DNA of 64,000 bases from Pseudoalteromonas sp. (GCF_018402495.1 NZ_JAGYIU010000001.1:868001-932000); one strand, 5' to 3'. Counted from the stretch's first letter, positions 1 to 9,284 are shown. The notes: generated by a model from the letters alone, not told the origin. Numbers and translations: made by a program.

Positions 1-759
1 TTTGCATTATTTCCCCATTTAACAGTTGAACAAAACGTATGTTTTAAACTTAAAGACAGCAGTCCTGCCGATCACTGGCTAAAACTTCTTGGTTTAGATG
101 CATTTAGGCATAAAAAACCAGCCACACTGTCAGGCGGGCAAAAGCAACGCGTAGCATTAGCGCGTACCCTTGCCCACCAACCTGACTTTGTATTACTTGA
201 TGAGCCGTTATCTAACCTTGATGCTGCCTTAAAAGATATGTTGCGTTGGGATATCCGCAACGCATTAAAAGAAGCTGGTGTACCGGCAATTTGGGTAACG
301 CACGATCAAGAAGAAGCGCTTTCGGTGGGCGATCGTGTGGGTGTTTTAAAAGGCGGTAAAATACAACAAATTGACACCCCAGAGCAGTGTTTTAGTACCC
401 CAAACAACCGCTTTGTTGCCCGCTTTTTAGGTGAAGCCAGCTTTATAAAAGGAACCCTAAATAACGGCCAAGCGCTTACCGATATTGGTAATGTACCTGC
501 AAACGGCGTTGATTGTGACACTGGTGAGGTAGAAGTTTTACTTCGTCCAGATGATGTATTATTAGTACAAAGCAGTATTGGTAATAATGGTGAAGTAATT
601 TGGGTACGCTTTGAAGGCGGTAGCCGTTTATGCGCGGTTAAACTTGCATGCGAAACCGTGGTAACTAGCCGAGTAAGCCATGAGGTGGTTGTACACCCAG
701 GTGACAAGGTACATGTTTCGCTCAGTACATCTCACCCATTGGCGGCATTTAAAAGCTAA
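1..759 (+). CDS. ABC transporter ATP-binding protein, FbpC/PotA type (5' end outside window)
   Basis: This is the C-terminal three quarters of an ABC importer ATPase. The frame is open from base 1, where it enters at the Q-loop region (FALFPHLTVEQNV). It continues through the signature LSGGQKQRVALAR, Walker B with FVLLDEPLSNLDA, and the switch histidine in WVTHDQEEA. The last ~110 residues form a TOBE-like substrate/regulatory domain with RPDDV. Some 252 residues are visible and FbpC relatives are ~340, so roughly 85 N-terminal residues including Walker A are missing. The family drives uptake of ferric iron, polyamines or similar solutes across the inner membrane. Ferric iron is the best guess from the Q-loop text, but the substrate-binding and permease genes would lie upstream and are not seen. 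A terminator follows 27 bp after the stop. Confidence 0.85.
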   Translation, partial: FALFPHLTVEQNVCFKLKDSSPADHWLKLLGLDAFRHKKPATLSGGQKQRVALARTLAHQPDFVLLDEPLSNLDAALKDMLRWDIRNALKEAGVPAIWVTHDQEEALSVGDRVGVLKGGKIQQIDTPEQCFSTPNNRFVARFLGEASFIKGTLNNGQALTDIGNVPANGVDCDTGEVEVLLRPDDVLLVQSSIGNNGEVIWVRFEGGSRLCAVKLACETVVTSRVSHEVVVHPGDKVHVSLSTSHPLAAFKS

Positions 760-785
760 CGCGTAATAACACGAGTAGTTTTATG

Positions 786-811
786 AAAAAGCCCTAATTT
801 TGGGCTTTTCT
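786..811. terminator. Bidirectional intrinsic terminator
   Basis: The stem AAAAGCCC / GGGCTTTT has a short AT loop, with T-runs on both strands. It lies between the convergent ABC ATPase and the P-loop kinase gene and can serve both. Confidence 0.7.
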
Positions 812-816
812 TATAA

Positions 817-1260
817 TTACCACTCAAACATGTAGGCCATTTTACTAATGGTTTTAAGCGGGATGTTATGGCTATTGCGCTTGGCATATAAGTGCTGCAT
901 TGATTTGTCTTTTACTTCACCAACAATCACTTCTTTTACTTGATACCCTAAAGCTATCGCTGCTTGTGAATAGGCAATAAATTCCCACTTTTTAATATTG
1001 GTGTTATCCACTATGACCAGTTCAATGCCTTGTGCTAAGGCATTAATAAAACGGGCCAAGTTTAAATTATGATATTGCGATAATTTAAACTTATCAAAAT
1101 GGTACTCACCCTGCTCGTTAACAAAGTAATCATCTGTTGAGCAAATAAAATATTGGCTTTCATCTGCTCCGGAAAGTTCCTCGGCGAGATTTTGCGCATA
1201 ATATGACTTACCACTGCCTGGTAGCCCTCGTAAAATAAAAACTTGTTTCATAGCATCCAT
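817..1260 (-). CDS. Small P-loop ATP-binding protein, predicted kinase (AAA_33 type)
   Basis: This 147-residue cytoplasmic protein starts with a Walker A motif, GLPGSGKS, at about residues 12-19. It is followed by a CSTDDYF segment typical of zeta-toxin/polynucleotide-kinase-like P-loop kinases, and by VIVDNTNIKKWE, which resembles the Walker B and lid region of NEDD4-binding-protein-2-like kinases. The family is called a predicted kinase and the substrate is not known. The first ATG (MDAMKQ) and the ATG three codons later are both possible starts. The second puts the P-loop closer to the N-terminus, as is usual for the family. The gene stands alone, converging on the ABC ATPase, and nothing around it suggests a toxin-antitoxin partner. 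Confidence 0.75.
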   Translation of the reverse strand: MDAMKQVFILRGLPGSGKSYYAQNLAEELSGADESQYFICSTDDYFVNEQGEYHFDKFKLSQYHNLNLARFINALAQGIELVIVDNTNIKKWEFIAYSQAAIALGYQVKEVIVGEVKDKSMQHLYAKRNSHNIPLKTISKMAYMFEW

Positions 1261-1537
1261 TTTTTATTAATACGTCAATTCGGTTTATTTGCTAATAATG
1301 CCACAAATTGATGAAATTTCAGAGCAACAAATGGTAATAGTAGCCATTTAACACTAAAAACTGGTTAAAAAAACCGCGCATGACTAAAAACTTTTAAAGA
1401 GTTGCCCACAACAGTTTTTTTATTTTACTTTACTAGGTATTATACAAGGTTCAAGTGCAGTGACCTTACATACATAAATGCATGAGTAACGCACAATTAA
1501 TTTATATAGTTAGGCAACTTATATCATTGGAGTGAAG

Positions 1538-2935
1538 ATGAGCCATTTAGCGATTTCAGAGCTATTAAAAGGCAATGTTGCGGTAGACAGCCAAGTAACC
1601 ATTAAAGGCTGGATCCGTACACGCCGCGATTCAAAAGCAGGAATATCATTTTTAGCCGTTCATGACGGTTCGTGTTTTGATCCTATTCAAGCGGTAGTTC
1701 CTAATTCACTGAATAATTATGATGAAGTTACAAGCTTAACAGCAGGCTGTTCTGTATCGGTTACCGGTGTATTAGTACAATCAGCAGGACAAGGCCAATC
1801 TTTCGAAATTCAAGCTAACTCAGTGACTGTGTTAGGCTGGGTTGAAAATCCAGATACTTACCCAATGTCGGCTAAGCGCCACAGCATTGAGTATTTACGT
1901 GAGCACGCTCACCTTCGCCCGCGCACCAACATGATTGGCGCAGTAACGCGTGTACGTAACTGTTTAGCGCAAGCGATTCATCGTTTTTACCATGAGCAAG
2001 GTTTTTACTGGATCAGCACACCAATCATCACAGCCAGTGACTGTGAAGGCGCAGGTGAAATGTTTCGCGTATCAACCCTTGATATGCAAAACCTGCCAAT
2101 GACAGATAAAGGCAAAATTGATTACAGCGAAGACTTTTTTGGTAAAGAAGCATTCCTAACGGTATCTGGCCAGCTAAACGGTGAAACATATGCGTCAGCT
2201 ATGTCTAAAATTTACACCTTTGGTCCTACGTTCCGTGCAGAGAATTCAAATACATCTCGCCACTTAGCTGAATTTTGGATGGTAGAGCCAGAAGTTGCGT
2301 TTGCTGATTTAGAAGATATCGCAAAATTGGCTGAAAACATGCTTAAGTACGTGTTTAAAGCGGTATTAGAAGAACGCCGCGACGACATGGAGTTTTTTGC
2401 TCAACGTATCGAAAAAACAGCCATTAGCCGTTTAGAAGAATTTGTTGAAAAAGACTTCGCACAAGTTGATTACACAGACGCTGTAGAAATTCTAAAAGCA
2501 TGTGGCAAGAAATTTGAGTACGCTGTTGAATGGGGTGTAGATTTACAGTCTGAGCACGAGCGTTACCTAGCAGAAGAACACTTTAAAGCACCGGTTGTTA
2601 TTAAAAACTACCCGCGCGATATTAAAGCATTTTACATGCGTCAAAACGAAGACGGTAAAACCGTTGCGGCAATGGACGTAGTGGCACCTGGCATTGGTGA
2701 GATCATTGGTGGTTCACAACGTGAAGAGCGTCTTGATGTATTAGATGCACGCCTTGACGAAATGGGCTTAAATAAAGAAGACTACAGCTGGTACCGCGAC
2801 CTACGTAAATACGGTAGCGTGCCACACTCTGGCTTTGGTTTAGGGTTTGAGCGCTTAGTTGCTTACGTTACCGGTATGGGTAACGTACGTGATGTGATTG
2901 CATTCCCTCGTACTAAAGGCAGCGCAACTTACTAA
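1538..2935 (+). CDS. asnS: Asparaginyl-tRNA synthetase
   Basis: AsnRS is a class IIb synthetase that charges tRNA-Asn with asparagine in the cytoplasm. The N-terminal OB-fold anticodon-binding domain (about residues 1-100, with [12 protein letters not shown]) is followed by the catalytic core. Motif 2 is [20 protein letters not shown] and motif 3 is [15 protein letters not shown] near the C-terminus. At 465 residues it matches the E. coli enzyme (466). I start it at the ATG at 1538, because the GGAG ribosome binding site at 1529-1532 overlaps the upstream GTG at 1532 and so excludes that GTG as the start. It is a single-gene unit with its own terminator. The 277 bp before it are AT-rich and must hold the promoter; I see no riboswitch-like structure there. 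Confidence 0.97.
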   Translation: MSHLAISELLKGNVAVDSQVTIKGWIRTRRDSKAGISFLAVHDGSCFDPIQAVVPNSLNNYDEVTSLTAGCSVSVTGVLVQSAGQGQSFEIQANSVTVLGWVENPDTYPMSAKRHSIEYLREHAHLRPRTNMIGAVTRVRNCLAQAIHRFYHEQGFYWISTPIITASDCEGAGEMFRVSTLDMQNLPMTDKGKIDYSEDFFGKEAFLTVSGQLNGETYASAMSKIYTFGPTFRAENSNTSRHLAEFWMVEPEVAFADLEDIAKLAENMLKYVFKAVLEERRDDMEFFAQRIEKTAISRLEEFVEKDFAQVDYTDAVEILKACGKKFEYAVEWGVDLQSEHERYLAEEHFKAPVVIKNYPRDIKAFYMRQNEDGKTVAAMDVVAPGIGEIIGGSQREERLDVLDARLDEMGLNKEDYSWYRDLRKYGSVPHSGFGLGFERLVAYVTGMGNVRDVIAFPRTKGSATY

Positions 2936-2957
2936 GCCACGCTTTGTAACGTTAAAT

Positions 2958-2986
2958 AAAAAACCAACCTACGGGTTGGTTTTTTA
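2958..2986 (+). terminator. Intrinsic terminator of asnS
   Basis: The stem AAACCAACC / GGGTTGGTTT is followed by a run of T, 23 bp after the asnS stop codon. Confidence 0.85.
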
Positions 2987-2992
2987 TTGCCA

Positions 2993-3065
2993 AATTATAC
3001 CAATGTGCATAAATACTTGAGCAATTTAACGAATTGCCCCCCTACGTAAGCTAATTGGTATTAAT
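2993..3065. repeat. 73-bp nested inverted-repeat element
   Basis: The outer arms AATTATACCAAT (2993-3004) and ATTGGTATTAAT (3054-3065) are inverted copies matching at 10 of 12 positions. Inside them lies a perfect small hairpin, GCAATT-TAACG-AATTGC, at 3021-3037. The element fills the gap between the asnS terminator and the end of the convergent nagX-like gene. The arrangement resembles a miniature palindromic intergenic repeat. TTATACCAAT-type ends are, from memory, common between genes in this group, but copy number cannot be counted from this window. Confidence 0.55.
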
Positions 3066-3066
3066 A

Positions 3067-4146
3067 CTAAATTTTTATAAATATCTTGCGTTTATAAAGC
3101 ATATTTGAAATTAACCAAAAGCCAATAATATGTAATAAAGCAAATATGAACGATGCTAATTTAGCGCTCATTACTAAGGCTAACTGTTGATACATCCAAT
3201 CACCTAAATTAAGCTCGCCAATATTAATCAGTGAATAGCTCAGTACCCACACAGCCGATAATACATATATAAACAGTGGATTTGAGCCATATACAATTAA
3301 CGGATTAACAACACGCTCGGGTTTTACTATGTCGCAAAGCCACACAAAAAAGGCCAGTACAATACAGGCAATTCCTGAGGTGTAAATAACAAAGGTACTG
3401 GTCCAAAGCGATTTATTAATTGGCATAATCAGCGAGCCTAATTGCCCTAGCGCAATACAGACAACCCCAATGACCAACAAACGCTTAATACTTGTCCATT
3501 GACTGCTAGAGCTGGTAAGTAAGCGGGTGACCTCAAAACCAAATAAAACACTCACGACACTAGGTAAGGTGCTCAAAAGCCCTTCTGGATCAAACGCTAA
3601 CCCTTTAGCTTGCCACAAATGCGATTCACCTAACACCGCTATATCAACCGATCTAACCAGGTTATTTTCTAGCGTATAAGCGTTATTAGTGCCAACACTT
3701 AAAAGCAGTAACCAATATGCAATTAAAATAACAACCGATAAGCTGATCACCCCTCGCCTATTGAGTAACAAGACACAGATAGACGCTAAAATATAGGCAA
3801 TACCTATTCGCTGTAATACGCCCAGTATTCTTAAGTTTTCAATGCTCGTGGTAAAGGGATAAATATTTAACGCTAAGCCAATAGCAAAAATAATTGCACC
3901 GCGTTTTATCAGCCGAAACACTTGGCTTGCATTAGCTGTGCTGTTGGTTTTTTTAAATGAAAAAAACATCGCAGAGCCAATAATAAACATAAAAAACGGA
4001 AAAATTACATCCGTTGGTGTACATCCATGCCAATCGGCATGAAGTAAAGGGGCATACACGTGGGACCACGATCCCGGTGTATTTACCAGTATCATTAATG
4101 CGATGGTTAACCCCCGCATAGCATCAAGCGCTTTATACCTTGTCAT
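3067..4146 (-). CDS. nagX: NagX/HGSNAT-like multi-pass membrane acyltransferase-family protein
   Basis: A 359-residue integral membrane protein with about ten hydrophobic segments. The N-terminus has the DAMRGLTIALMILVNTPG signature of the heparan-alpha-glucosaminide N-acetyltransferase-like family (COG4299, DUF5009), followed by DWHGCTPTDVIFPFFMFIIG. Lysosomal HGSNAT acetylates terminal glucosamine across a membrane. In marine gammaproteobacteria the relative NagX sits in N-acetylglucosamine catabolic clusters and was proposed as a transporter or sugar-modifying protein. Here it has no nag, chitinase or TonB-receptor gene beside it, so the role is open. The gene is monocistronic, faces asnS, and ends against the inverted-repeat element. 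The symbol rests on family resemblance only. Confidence 0.75.
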   Translation of the reverse strand: MTRYKALDAMRGLTIALMILVNTPGSWSHVYAPLLHADWHGCTPTDVIFPFFMFIIGSAMFFSFKKTNSTANASQVFRLIKRGAIIFAIGLALNIYPFTTSIENLRILGVLQRIGIAYILASICVLLLNRRGVISLSVVILIAYWLLLLSVGTNNAYTLENNLVRSVDIAVLGESHLWQAKGLAFDPEGLLSTLPSVVSVLFGFEVTRLLTSSSSQWTSIKRLLVIGVVCIALGQLGSLIMPINKSLWTSTFVIYTSGIACIVLAFFVWLCDIVKPERVVNPLIVYGSNPLFIYVLSAVWVLSYSLINIGELNLGDWMYQQLALVMSAKLASFIFALLHIIGFWLISNMLYKRKIFIKI

Positions 4147-4251
4147 TTTGGCTCCTATTTAATAATTTGTATGACTACAAATGACAACGCTGTCACTTTG
4201 TTATAAAAAAAGTCAAGCGCAAGTAATTTAGATAAGTGGCGTTAATGAATT

Positions 4252-4288
4252 AAAAAAGCCGCAGAATCAAGAATGAAACGGCGGCTTT
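4252..4288 (-). terminator. Terminator of the etfBA operon
   Basis: The inverted repeat AAAGCCGC / GCGGCTTT (arms at 4255-4262 and 4281-4288) is followed on the minus strand by six T. It lies 44 bp downstream of etfA. Confidence 0.65.
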
Positions 4289-4331
4289 AAATCAGAATAT
4301 TTAACTTTATTAATGCTGTGGTTATTAAACT

Positions 4332-5258
4332 TTATAAAGCTTGTTCAAGCTCAGGTAATACATCAAATAAATCAGCAACTAAACCGTAATCAGCAACTTG
4401 GAATATTGGCGCGTCTGGGTCTTTATTAATGGCCACAATAATTTTTGAATCTTTCATGCCTGCTAAATGCTGAATTGCACCACTAATACCTACGGCAATA
4501 TATAAGTTAGGCGCAACAATTTTACCTGTTTGACCTACTTGCATGTCGTTAGGGACAAAGCCTGCATCAACCGCTGCACGTGAAGCGCCAATTGCAGCCC
4601 CCAGTTTATCGGCAATACCATTAAGTAGTGCAAAGTTTTCACCATTTTGCATGCCACGACCACCTGAAATAACCACATCAGCTGCGGTGAGCTCTGGACG
4701 TTCAGATTCAGTTTGCTCAACGCTAACAAAGCTACTTAACTGTGAGTCAGAGACCGTATCTACGGTTGCGACATTAGCTGGTGCTTGTTCGCCTTGTAAA
4801 TCAAAGCTACTTGCACGCACGGTGATCACTTTTTTATTATCGAGTGATTTAACCGTTGCAATGGCATTACCCGCGTATATTGGGCGTTTAAACGTATCTG
4901 CGTCAATAACATCAATAATTTCTGAAATTTGCGCAACATCTAATAATGCGGCCACGCGTGGCATAAAGTTTTTACCTGTCGTCGTGGCACTTGCCACAAT
5001 ATGGCTGTAGTTATCTGCAAGTGATAACACTAAATCTGTCATACTTTCAGCAAGTTGATGCTCATAAACCGCATTATCTGCAAGTAATACATTCGCAACA
5101 CCCTCAATGCTCGCAAGTGACTCACTCATGGCACCTAGGTTTATGCCTGCTAATAAGACATCGACATCAAAGCCCATTTTTACAGCAGCATTTATCGTTT
5201 TTGAGGTTTCTGGTTTTAAGGCACCGTTATCGTGCTCTGCAATTACAAGAGTTTTCAT
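4332..5258 (-). CDS. etfA: Electron transfer flavoprotein alpha subunit
   Basis: EtfA is the FAD-binding subunit of the soluble heterodimeric electron transfer flavoprotein, which takes electrons from acyl-CoA dehydrogenases. The 308 residues show the N-terminal domain starting [12 protein letters not shown], then the C-terminal FAD-binding part with [15 protein letters not shown] and [20 protein letters not shown], and then KDPDAPIF near the end. Length and motifs match the usual ETF-alpha. It follows etfB with no gap between the etfB stop and the etfA start, which implies one transcript and coupled translation. The partner oxidoreductase gene diverges from the same control region. Confidence 0.96.
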   Translation of the reverse strand: MKTLVIAEHDNGALKPETSKTINAAVKMGFDVDVLLAGINLGAMSESLASIEGVANVLLADNAVYEHQLAESMTDLVLSLADNYSHIVASATTTGKNFMPRVAALLDVAQISEIIDVIDADTFKRPIYAGNAIATVKSLDNKKVITVRASSFDLQGEQAPANVATVDTVSDSQLSSFVSVEQTESERPELTAADVVISGGRGMQNGENFALLNGIADKLGAAIGASRAAVDAGFVPNDMQVGQTGKIVAPNLYIAVGISGAIQHLAGMKDSKIIVAINKDPDAPIFQVADYGLVADLFDVLPELEQAL

Positions 5259-6008
5259 TTAAATCACCTTTGCCTCTGTTTTAAGTTTTTCTACAAGCTG
5301 TGCAACGTCTTCAACAATAATGCCGCCGCTGCGTTTTGCTGGTTCTTCTACACGAACGACTTCAATACGCGGTGTTAAATCGACACCTAACGAATCAGCC
5401 GCAATAACTTCTAGCGGTTTACGTTTAGCTTTCATGATATTAGGTAGCGACGCATAACGTGGCTCGTTTAAACGTAAATCGGTGGTTACAATCGCTGGTA
5501 AATTTAGTGCAACAGTTTGCAAACCGCCATCAACTTCGCGGGTTACATTCACTTTGCCATTTTCAATAACGACTTTTGAGGCAAATGTGCCTTGGCCGCG
5601 ATTAGTTAATGCAGCGAGCATTTGGCCTGTTTGATTATTATCAGAATCGATAGATTGCTTGCCTAAAATAACGAGCTCAGGAGATTCTTGCTCAACCACT
5701 TTCGCAAGTAACTTTGCAATATGAAGAGATTCTAGGTTTTGCTCGGTTTCAACATGAATCGCTTTATCAGCGCCAAGGGCAAGTGCTGTGCGTAATTGCT
5801 CTTGTGATGCTTTAGCGCCAATAGTCACAACAACCACTTCGCTTGCAGTACCCGCTTCTTTTAAACGAATCGCTTCTTCTACCGCAATTTCACAAAATGG
5901 GTTCATTGCCATTTTTACGTTTGTTAAATCAACACCGCTGTTATCAGGTTTAACGCGAGCTTTTACGTTGTAATCAATCACTCTTTTTATTGGTACGAGA
6001 ACTTTCAT
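5259..6008 (-). CDS. etfB: Electron transfer flavoprotein beta subunit
   Basis: EtfB is the AMP-binding subunit of ETF and carries the loop that docks with dehydrogenases. The 249-residue protein begins [16 protein letters not shown] and contains [29 protein letters not shown] and the ETF-beta signature region around [13 protein letters not shown] [12 protein letters not shown]. It is first in the etfBA operon and has a GGAG ribosome binding site just upstream (ATTATGGAGTCCCTATG on the minus strand). Two ACGT-type palindromes lie 30-95 bp before the start, between it and the divergent ETF-QO gene. They suggest control together with branched-chain amino acid or fatty acid degradation. Confidence 0.96.
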   Translation of the reverse strand: MKVLVPIKRVIDYNVKARVKPDNSGVDLTNVKMAMNPFCEIAVEEAIRLKEAGTASEVVVVTIGAKASQEQLRTALALGADKAIHVETEQNLESLHIAKLLAKVVEQESPELVILGKQSIDSDNNQTGQMLAALTNRGQGTFASKVVIENGKVNVTREVDGGLQTVALNLPAIVTTDLRLNEPRYASLPNIMKAKRKPLEVIAADSLGVDLTPRIEVVRVEEPAKRSGGIIVEDVAQLVEKLKTEAKVI

Positions 6009-6038
6009 AGGGACTCCATAATTATTTAAACCTATAAG

Positions 6039-6054
6039 CTAACGTATACGTCAA
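6039..6054. promoter_or_regulatory. Candidate LiuR-type operator, etfB-proximal
   Basis: The palindrome CTAACGTATACGTCAA has ACGT-AT-ACGT at its centre. It is an imperfect relative of the stronger site at 6088-6103 and of the one before the bkd genes. It lies about 31 bp upstream of etfB on the coding strand, a promoter-overlapping position. That LiuR (MerR family) controls ETF and branched-chain degradation genes is known from comparative genomics in gammaproteobacteria; assigning it here is inference. Confidence 0.5.
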
Positions 6055-6087
6055 CCTATTTATTTTATGAAATCAGACTACTTCCTG

Positions 6088-6103
6088 TTGACGTAAACGT
6101 CAA
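6088..6103. promoter_or_regulatory. Candidate LiuR-type operator between etfB and ETF-QO
   Basis: TTGACGTAAACGTCAA is a 7-bp inverted repeat around a 2-bp centre, in the divergent promoter region. The first six bases also match a -35 hexamer reading toward the ETF-QO gene, so bound protein would affect transcription directly. It shares the ACGT-N2-ACGT core with the sites at 6039 and 22400. Confidence 0.6.
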
Positions 6104-6227
6104 CCTAAAATAACCTTAAACTATTCACAACCTGTAACGTTTAATTTGCATCACAAAATAACAGGTTGCTTAGCTTACTTTTTGCCTATAGGGCAAGAGT
6201 AAGTCCGTCATAGATAAAGAGGTTATT

Positions 6228-7874
6228 ATGATTGAACGCGAAACCATGGAATTTGACGTTGTTGTTGTCGGGGCAGGCCCTGCTGGGCTTTCAACAGCAA
6301 TTAAACTCGCGCAGCAAGCTCAAGAAAAACAACAAGAGTGCATGATTTGTGTGGTTGAAAAAGGCTCTGAAGTGGGCGCGCATGTATTATCAGGTGCTGT
6401 TTTTGAAACCAAAGCATTGGATGAACTACTGCCAAACTGGCAAGAATTGGGCGCGCCTGTTACGACTAAAGTCCAAAGCGATGAAATTTATTGGTTTAAT
6501 AACGAACAAAAAGCAACCTCTATCCCTCATTTTGCAACCCCTAACACATTTCATAATAACGGTAACTACATTGTTTCTATGGGGAATGTATGTCGTTGGC
6601 TTGCTGAGCAAGCAGAAGACTTGGGCGTTGAAATATTTCCAGGCTTTAGTGCTCATTCAGTCATTATTGAAGATGATGTTGTTAAAGGCATTATTACCGG
6701 TGATATGGGGCTGGATAAAAACGGCGACGAAAAAGACGGTTACATGCCGGGTATGGAGTTACGTGCTAAATACACGGTATTTGCTGAGGGCTGTCGCGGC
6801 CATTTAGGTAAACAGCTGATTAATCAATTTGCATTAGACGATGAATGCTCGCCTCAGCATTACGGTTTAGGCTTTAAAGAAATTTGGCAAGTGGATGAAT
6901 CTAAACACCAGCTTGGTAAAGTAGTTCACGGAACCGGTTGGCCATTGAGTGGCGATACTGGCGGTGGTGCTTTTATGTATCATAGCGAAAACAACCAAGT
7001 GGTTGTGGGGTTAATTGTTGATTTAAATTATTCAAATCCACATTTAAGCCCGTTTGATGAGTTTCAGCGCTTAAAACACCACCCGGTATTTAAAAACACC
7101 CTCGAAGGGGGTGAGCGTATTGCTTATGGTGCGCGCGCCATTGCCAAAGGCGGTTTACACTCTTTGCCTAAAATGCATTTCCCGGGTGGCTTGTTAGTGG
7201 GCTGTGATGCAGGCACGCTTAATTTTGCAAAAATTAAAGGTAATCATACGGCTATGAAGTCAGGCATGATAGCCGCTGAGGTCATTTTTAATGCGCTACA
7301 AAACGATTTAGCTAACACGGATTTAACCCAGTACACTGCTGAGTTTAAAAAGTCATGGGCGTATAAAGAGCTGTATCAATCTCGTAACTTTGGCCCTGCA
7401 ATGCATACATTAGGTAAATTTGCAGGCGGTGCATACAACACCCTTGATCAAAACATATTTAAGGGTGCCCTACCGTTTAGTTTTAAAGATAACGTACCCG
7501 ATCACGCCACTTTAAAAGACGCTGATCAAACTGAAAAGATTGCCTATCCGAAGCCTGATGGCAAACTCAGCTTTGATAAGCTTTCTTCGGTATTTTTATC
7601 AAACACTAATCATGAAGAATCGCAGCCGTGTCATTTAAAACTCAAAGATGCATCAATTCCGATTAAGGTAAATTTAGTTAAATTTGATGAACCTGCACAG
7701 CGATACTGCCCTGCCGGCGTTTATGAAGTACAAGAAGTCGAAGGCGAGCAAGTCTTTGTGATCAATGCACAAAACTGTGTGCATTGTAAAACCTGTGATA
7801 TTAAAGATCCGAGCCAAAATATCACCTGGGTCACCCCTGAAGGTGCTGGCGGTCCTAACTACCCCAATATGTAA
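6228..7874 (+). CDS. Electron transfer flavoprotein-ubiquinone oxidoreductase
   Basis: ETF-QO is a membrane-associated FAD and 4Fe-4S enzyme that passes electrons from reduced ETF to the quinone pool. The N-terminal dinucleotide fold is VVVVGAGPAGLSTAIKLAQ (about residues 11-29). The C-terminal ferredoxin-like part carries CPAGVYEV, then QNCVHCKTCDIKDP, giving four cysteines for one 4Fe-4S cluster, and ends with the family-typical GAGGPNYPNM. At 548 residues it is full length. An AAGAGG ribosome binding site lies 5 bp before the ATG. The gene is divergent from etfBA, sharing 219 bp of control DNA with two palindromic operators, and a strong terminator follows. Confidence 0.96.
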   Translation: MIERETMEFDVVVVGAGPAGLSTAIKLAQQAQEKQQECMICVVEKGSEVGAHVLSGAVFETKALDELLPNWQELGAPVTTKVQSDEIYWFNNEQKATSIPHFATPNTFHNNGNYIVSMGNVCRWLAEQAEDLGVEIFPGFSAHSVIIEDDVVKGIITGDMGLDKNGDEKDGYMPGMELRAKYTVFAEGCRGHLGKQLINQFALDDECSPQHYGLGFKEIWQVDESKHQLGKVVHGTGWPLSGDTGGGAFMYHSENNQVVVGLIVDLNYSNPHLSPFDEFQRLKHHPVFKNTLEGGERIAYGARAIAKGGLHSLPKMHFPGGLLVGCDAGTLNFAKIKGNHTAMKSGMIAAEVIFNALQNDLANTDLTQYTAEFKKSWAYKELYQSRNFGPAMHTLGKFAGGAYNTLDQNIFKGALPFSFKDNVPDHATLKDADQTEKIAYPKPDGKLSFDKLSSVFLSNTNHEESQPCHLKLKDASIPIKVNLVKFDEPAQRYCPAGVYEVQEVEGEQVFVINAQNCVHCKTCDIKDPSQNITWVTPEGAGGPNYPNM

Positions 7875-7913
7875 CAACCTTTCTAAAGAAATTATAAACT
7901 TATCCTAAATTGC

Positions 7914-7934
7914 AGGGGCTTCGGCCCCTTTTTT
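7914..7934 (+). terminator. Intrinsic terminator after ETF-QO
   Basis: The stem AGGGGC-TTCG-GCCCCT has the extra-stable TTCG tetraloop and is followed by six T, 40 bp after the stop codon. Confidence 0.92.
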
Positions 7935-7975
7935 GCGCTATGCTGTTAAGTAATATGAATAAATGAGAGTGTGCT

Positions 7976-8440
7976 ATGGCGTCGTCGAGTGTAATTTTTC
8001 GTTTTTTAGCAGAGCCTACCGATGTAAATTTTGGTGGTAAGGTGCATGGTGGTGTGGTCATGAAGTGGATTGACCAAGCAGGCTATGCCTGTGCTGCAGG
8101 TTGGAGCGGTCATTACTGCGTAACCGTATCGGTTGCGGGCGTTAAGTTTAGCCGTCCTATTTTGGTTGGCCAAATTGTTGAAGTGGAAGCCAAAATTGCA
8201 CACACCGGTAAAACCAGTATGCAAATTTTCATACAAGTACGCTGTGGCGACCCTAAAACCCAAAACTTAGTTGAAACTAATCATTGTGTAATAAGTTTTG
8301 TTGCTATGGATGAGACGGGTTACCCTGTTGCCGTTCCTGAATTCACATCTGTTACTGACGAAGATAAAAAGCTAGAAAATTACGCCATTAAAATGAAACA
8401 AATAGCGATAGAAACAGAAAACTTACTTTATCAAGTTTAA
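7976..8440 (+). CDS. Acyl-CoA thioesterase, hotdog fold (YciA/BACH type)
   Basis: A 154-residue single hotdog-domain protein that should hydrolyse acyl-CoA to free acid and CoA in the cytoplasm. The segment NFGGKVHGGVVMKWIDQAGYACA holds the conserved Gly-Gly-His-Gly helix-capping motif and catalytic Asp region of the 4HBT family (about residues 18-40). VSVAGVKFSRPI and GQIVEVEAKI follow in the usual order. Chain-length preference cannot be read from sequence. The gene sits alone after the ETF-QO terminator, in the same direction. Its ribosome binding site is weak (GAGAG). The neighbouring acyl-CoA oxidation genes make a role in CoA recycling plausible. Confidence 0.85.
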   Translation: MASSSVIFRFLAEPTDVNFGGKVHGGVVMKWIDQAGYACAAGWSGHYCVTVSVAGVKFSRPILVGQIVEVEAKIAHTGKTSMQIFIQVRCGDPKTQNLVETNHCVISFVAMDETGYPVAVPEFTSVTDEDKKLENYAIKMKQIAIETENLLYQV

Positions 8441-8689
8441 TTAAGTACCTTTTGCAGGTATGTATAAACTACAACAAGTTGTAAATTCTACAATTTTTAT
8501 TTTTTACAAATTAACAGTACGCTTAACAGCTGGATGTTTTGCGTACTTAAATCACCAAAAAAGTTCAATAAATACACTTTAAGAGCAAATATTAAACAAA
8601 AAAATTATTGGCATGTTCACTGCAATTAGTAAATCGACGTTTGATGAATCTATCGAACATTAGATTTTATTTTTTAAAGGAGCTATACA

Positions 8690-9259
8690 ATGATTAAAAC
8701 ACTTTCTCTTTCTGCACTTGCTTTAGCAACACTGGGTTTTAATTCAGCAGCACAGGCTGATGTTACCGACATGGACTCTCCACGTATTTATACGGGTATT
8801 GGTTACGGCCAATATTCATTTCAGTTTGAAGATAGCGAAAACGACACCGATTTCGATGACGACGCGCAAATGTTAAAAGGTTATATCGGTACTCAATTTA
8901 ATGAACATTTAAGCCTTGAACTTGCCTATCAAAATTTTGATGAAGTGAGTGACATAGACAGTAAAGCAGAAATTGATGGGGTATCACTAGCAGCGCGTTT
9001 TGCAGCGCCAATCACTGAAGATTTTTCTGTTTATGCAAAAGGCGGTTGGTTTGAATGGGATGCTGATTTAACTCAAGAACTACCAGTAGGCAGCGTTAGC
9101 GTATCACAAGACGGTGGTGACGTATTTTATGGTGCAGGTATTGAATATGCTTTCACAACCAATATGCAAGTGCGTTTAGAGTATGAGCGTTACGAATTAG
9201 ATGATGATATTGATCCAGAAATGGACGTTGCGTCAGTATCTTTCCAATATATGTTTTAA
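8690..9259 (+). CDS. Small outer membrane beta-barrel protein
   Basis: A 189-residue precursor with a clear Sec signal peptide, MIKTLSLSALALATLGF, and a cut probably after AQA at about residue 24. The mature part consists of alternating polar/aromatic strands (IYTGIGYGQYSF, LSLELAYQNF, VYAKGGWFEWDA, MQVRLEYERYEL) separated by acidic loops. It ends in a C-terminal strand VSFQYMF with terminal Phe, the BAM recognition signature. This is the OmpA-like/OmpX-like porin-superfamily type with about eight strands and no peptidoglycan-binding domain. An unusually strong AAAGGAG ribosome binding site (8676-8682) and a strong terminator suggest high expression. The specific function is unknown. Confidence 0.85.
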   Translation: MIKTLSLSALALATLGFNSAAQADVTDMDSPRIYTGIGYGQYSFQFEDSENDTDFDDDAQMLKGYIGTQFNEHLSLELAYQNFDEVSDIDSKAEIDGVSLAARFAAPITEDFSVYAKGGWFEWDADLTQELPVGSVSVSQDGGDVFYGAGIEYAFTTNMQVRLEYERYELDDDIDPEMDVASVSFQYMF

Positions 9260-9284
9260 TAATAGCTTAATTATTAAATCGTTA

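Noticed and set aside
817..1260. Zeta-type toxin of a toxin-antitoxin pair
   Set aside because: The P-loop kinase fold is shared, but there is no small antitoxin gene beside it and the neighbours are housekeeping genes.
1532..1537. Upstream GTG start for asnS
   Set aside because: It overlaps the GGAG ribosome binding site that serves the ATG at 1538.
4543..5284. Plus-strand ORFs across etfA and etfB
   Set aside because: They are antisense shadows of well-recognised genes, with low-complexity Ser/Ala-rich translations and no start signals.
8460..8582. A 40-codon plus-strand ORF after the thioesterase gene
   Set aside because: The only purine-rich stretch (CAGG) is almost touching its ATG, and the composition is that of AT-rich non-coding DNA.
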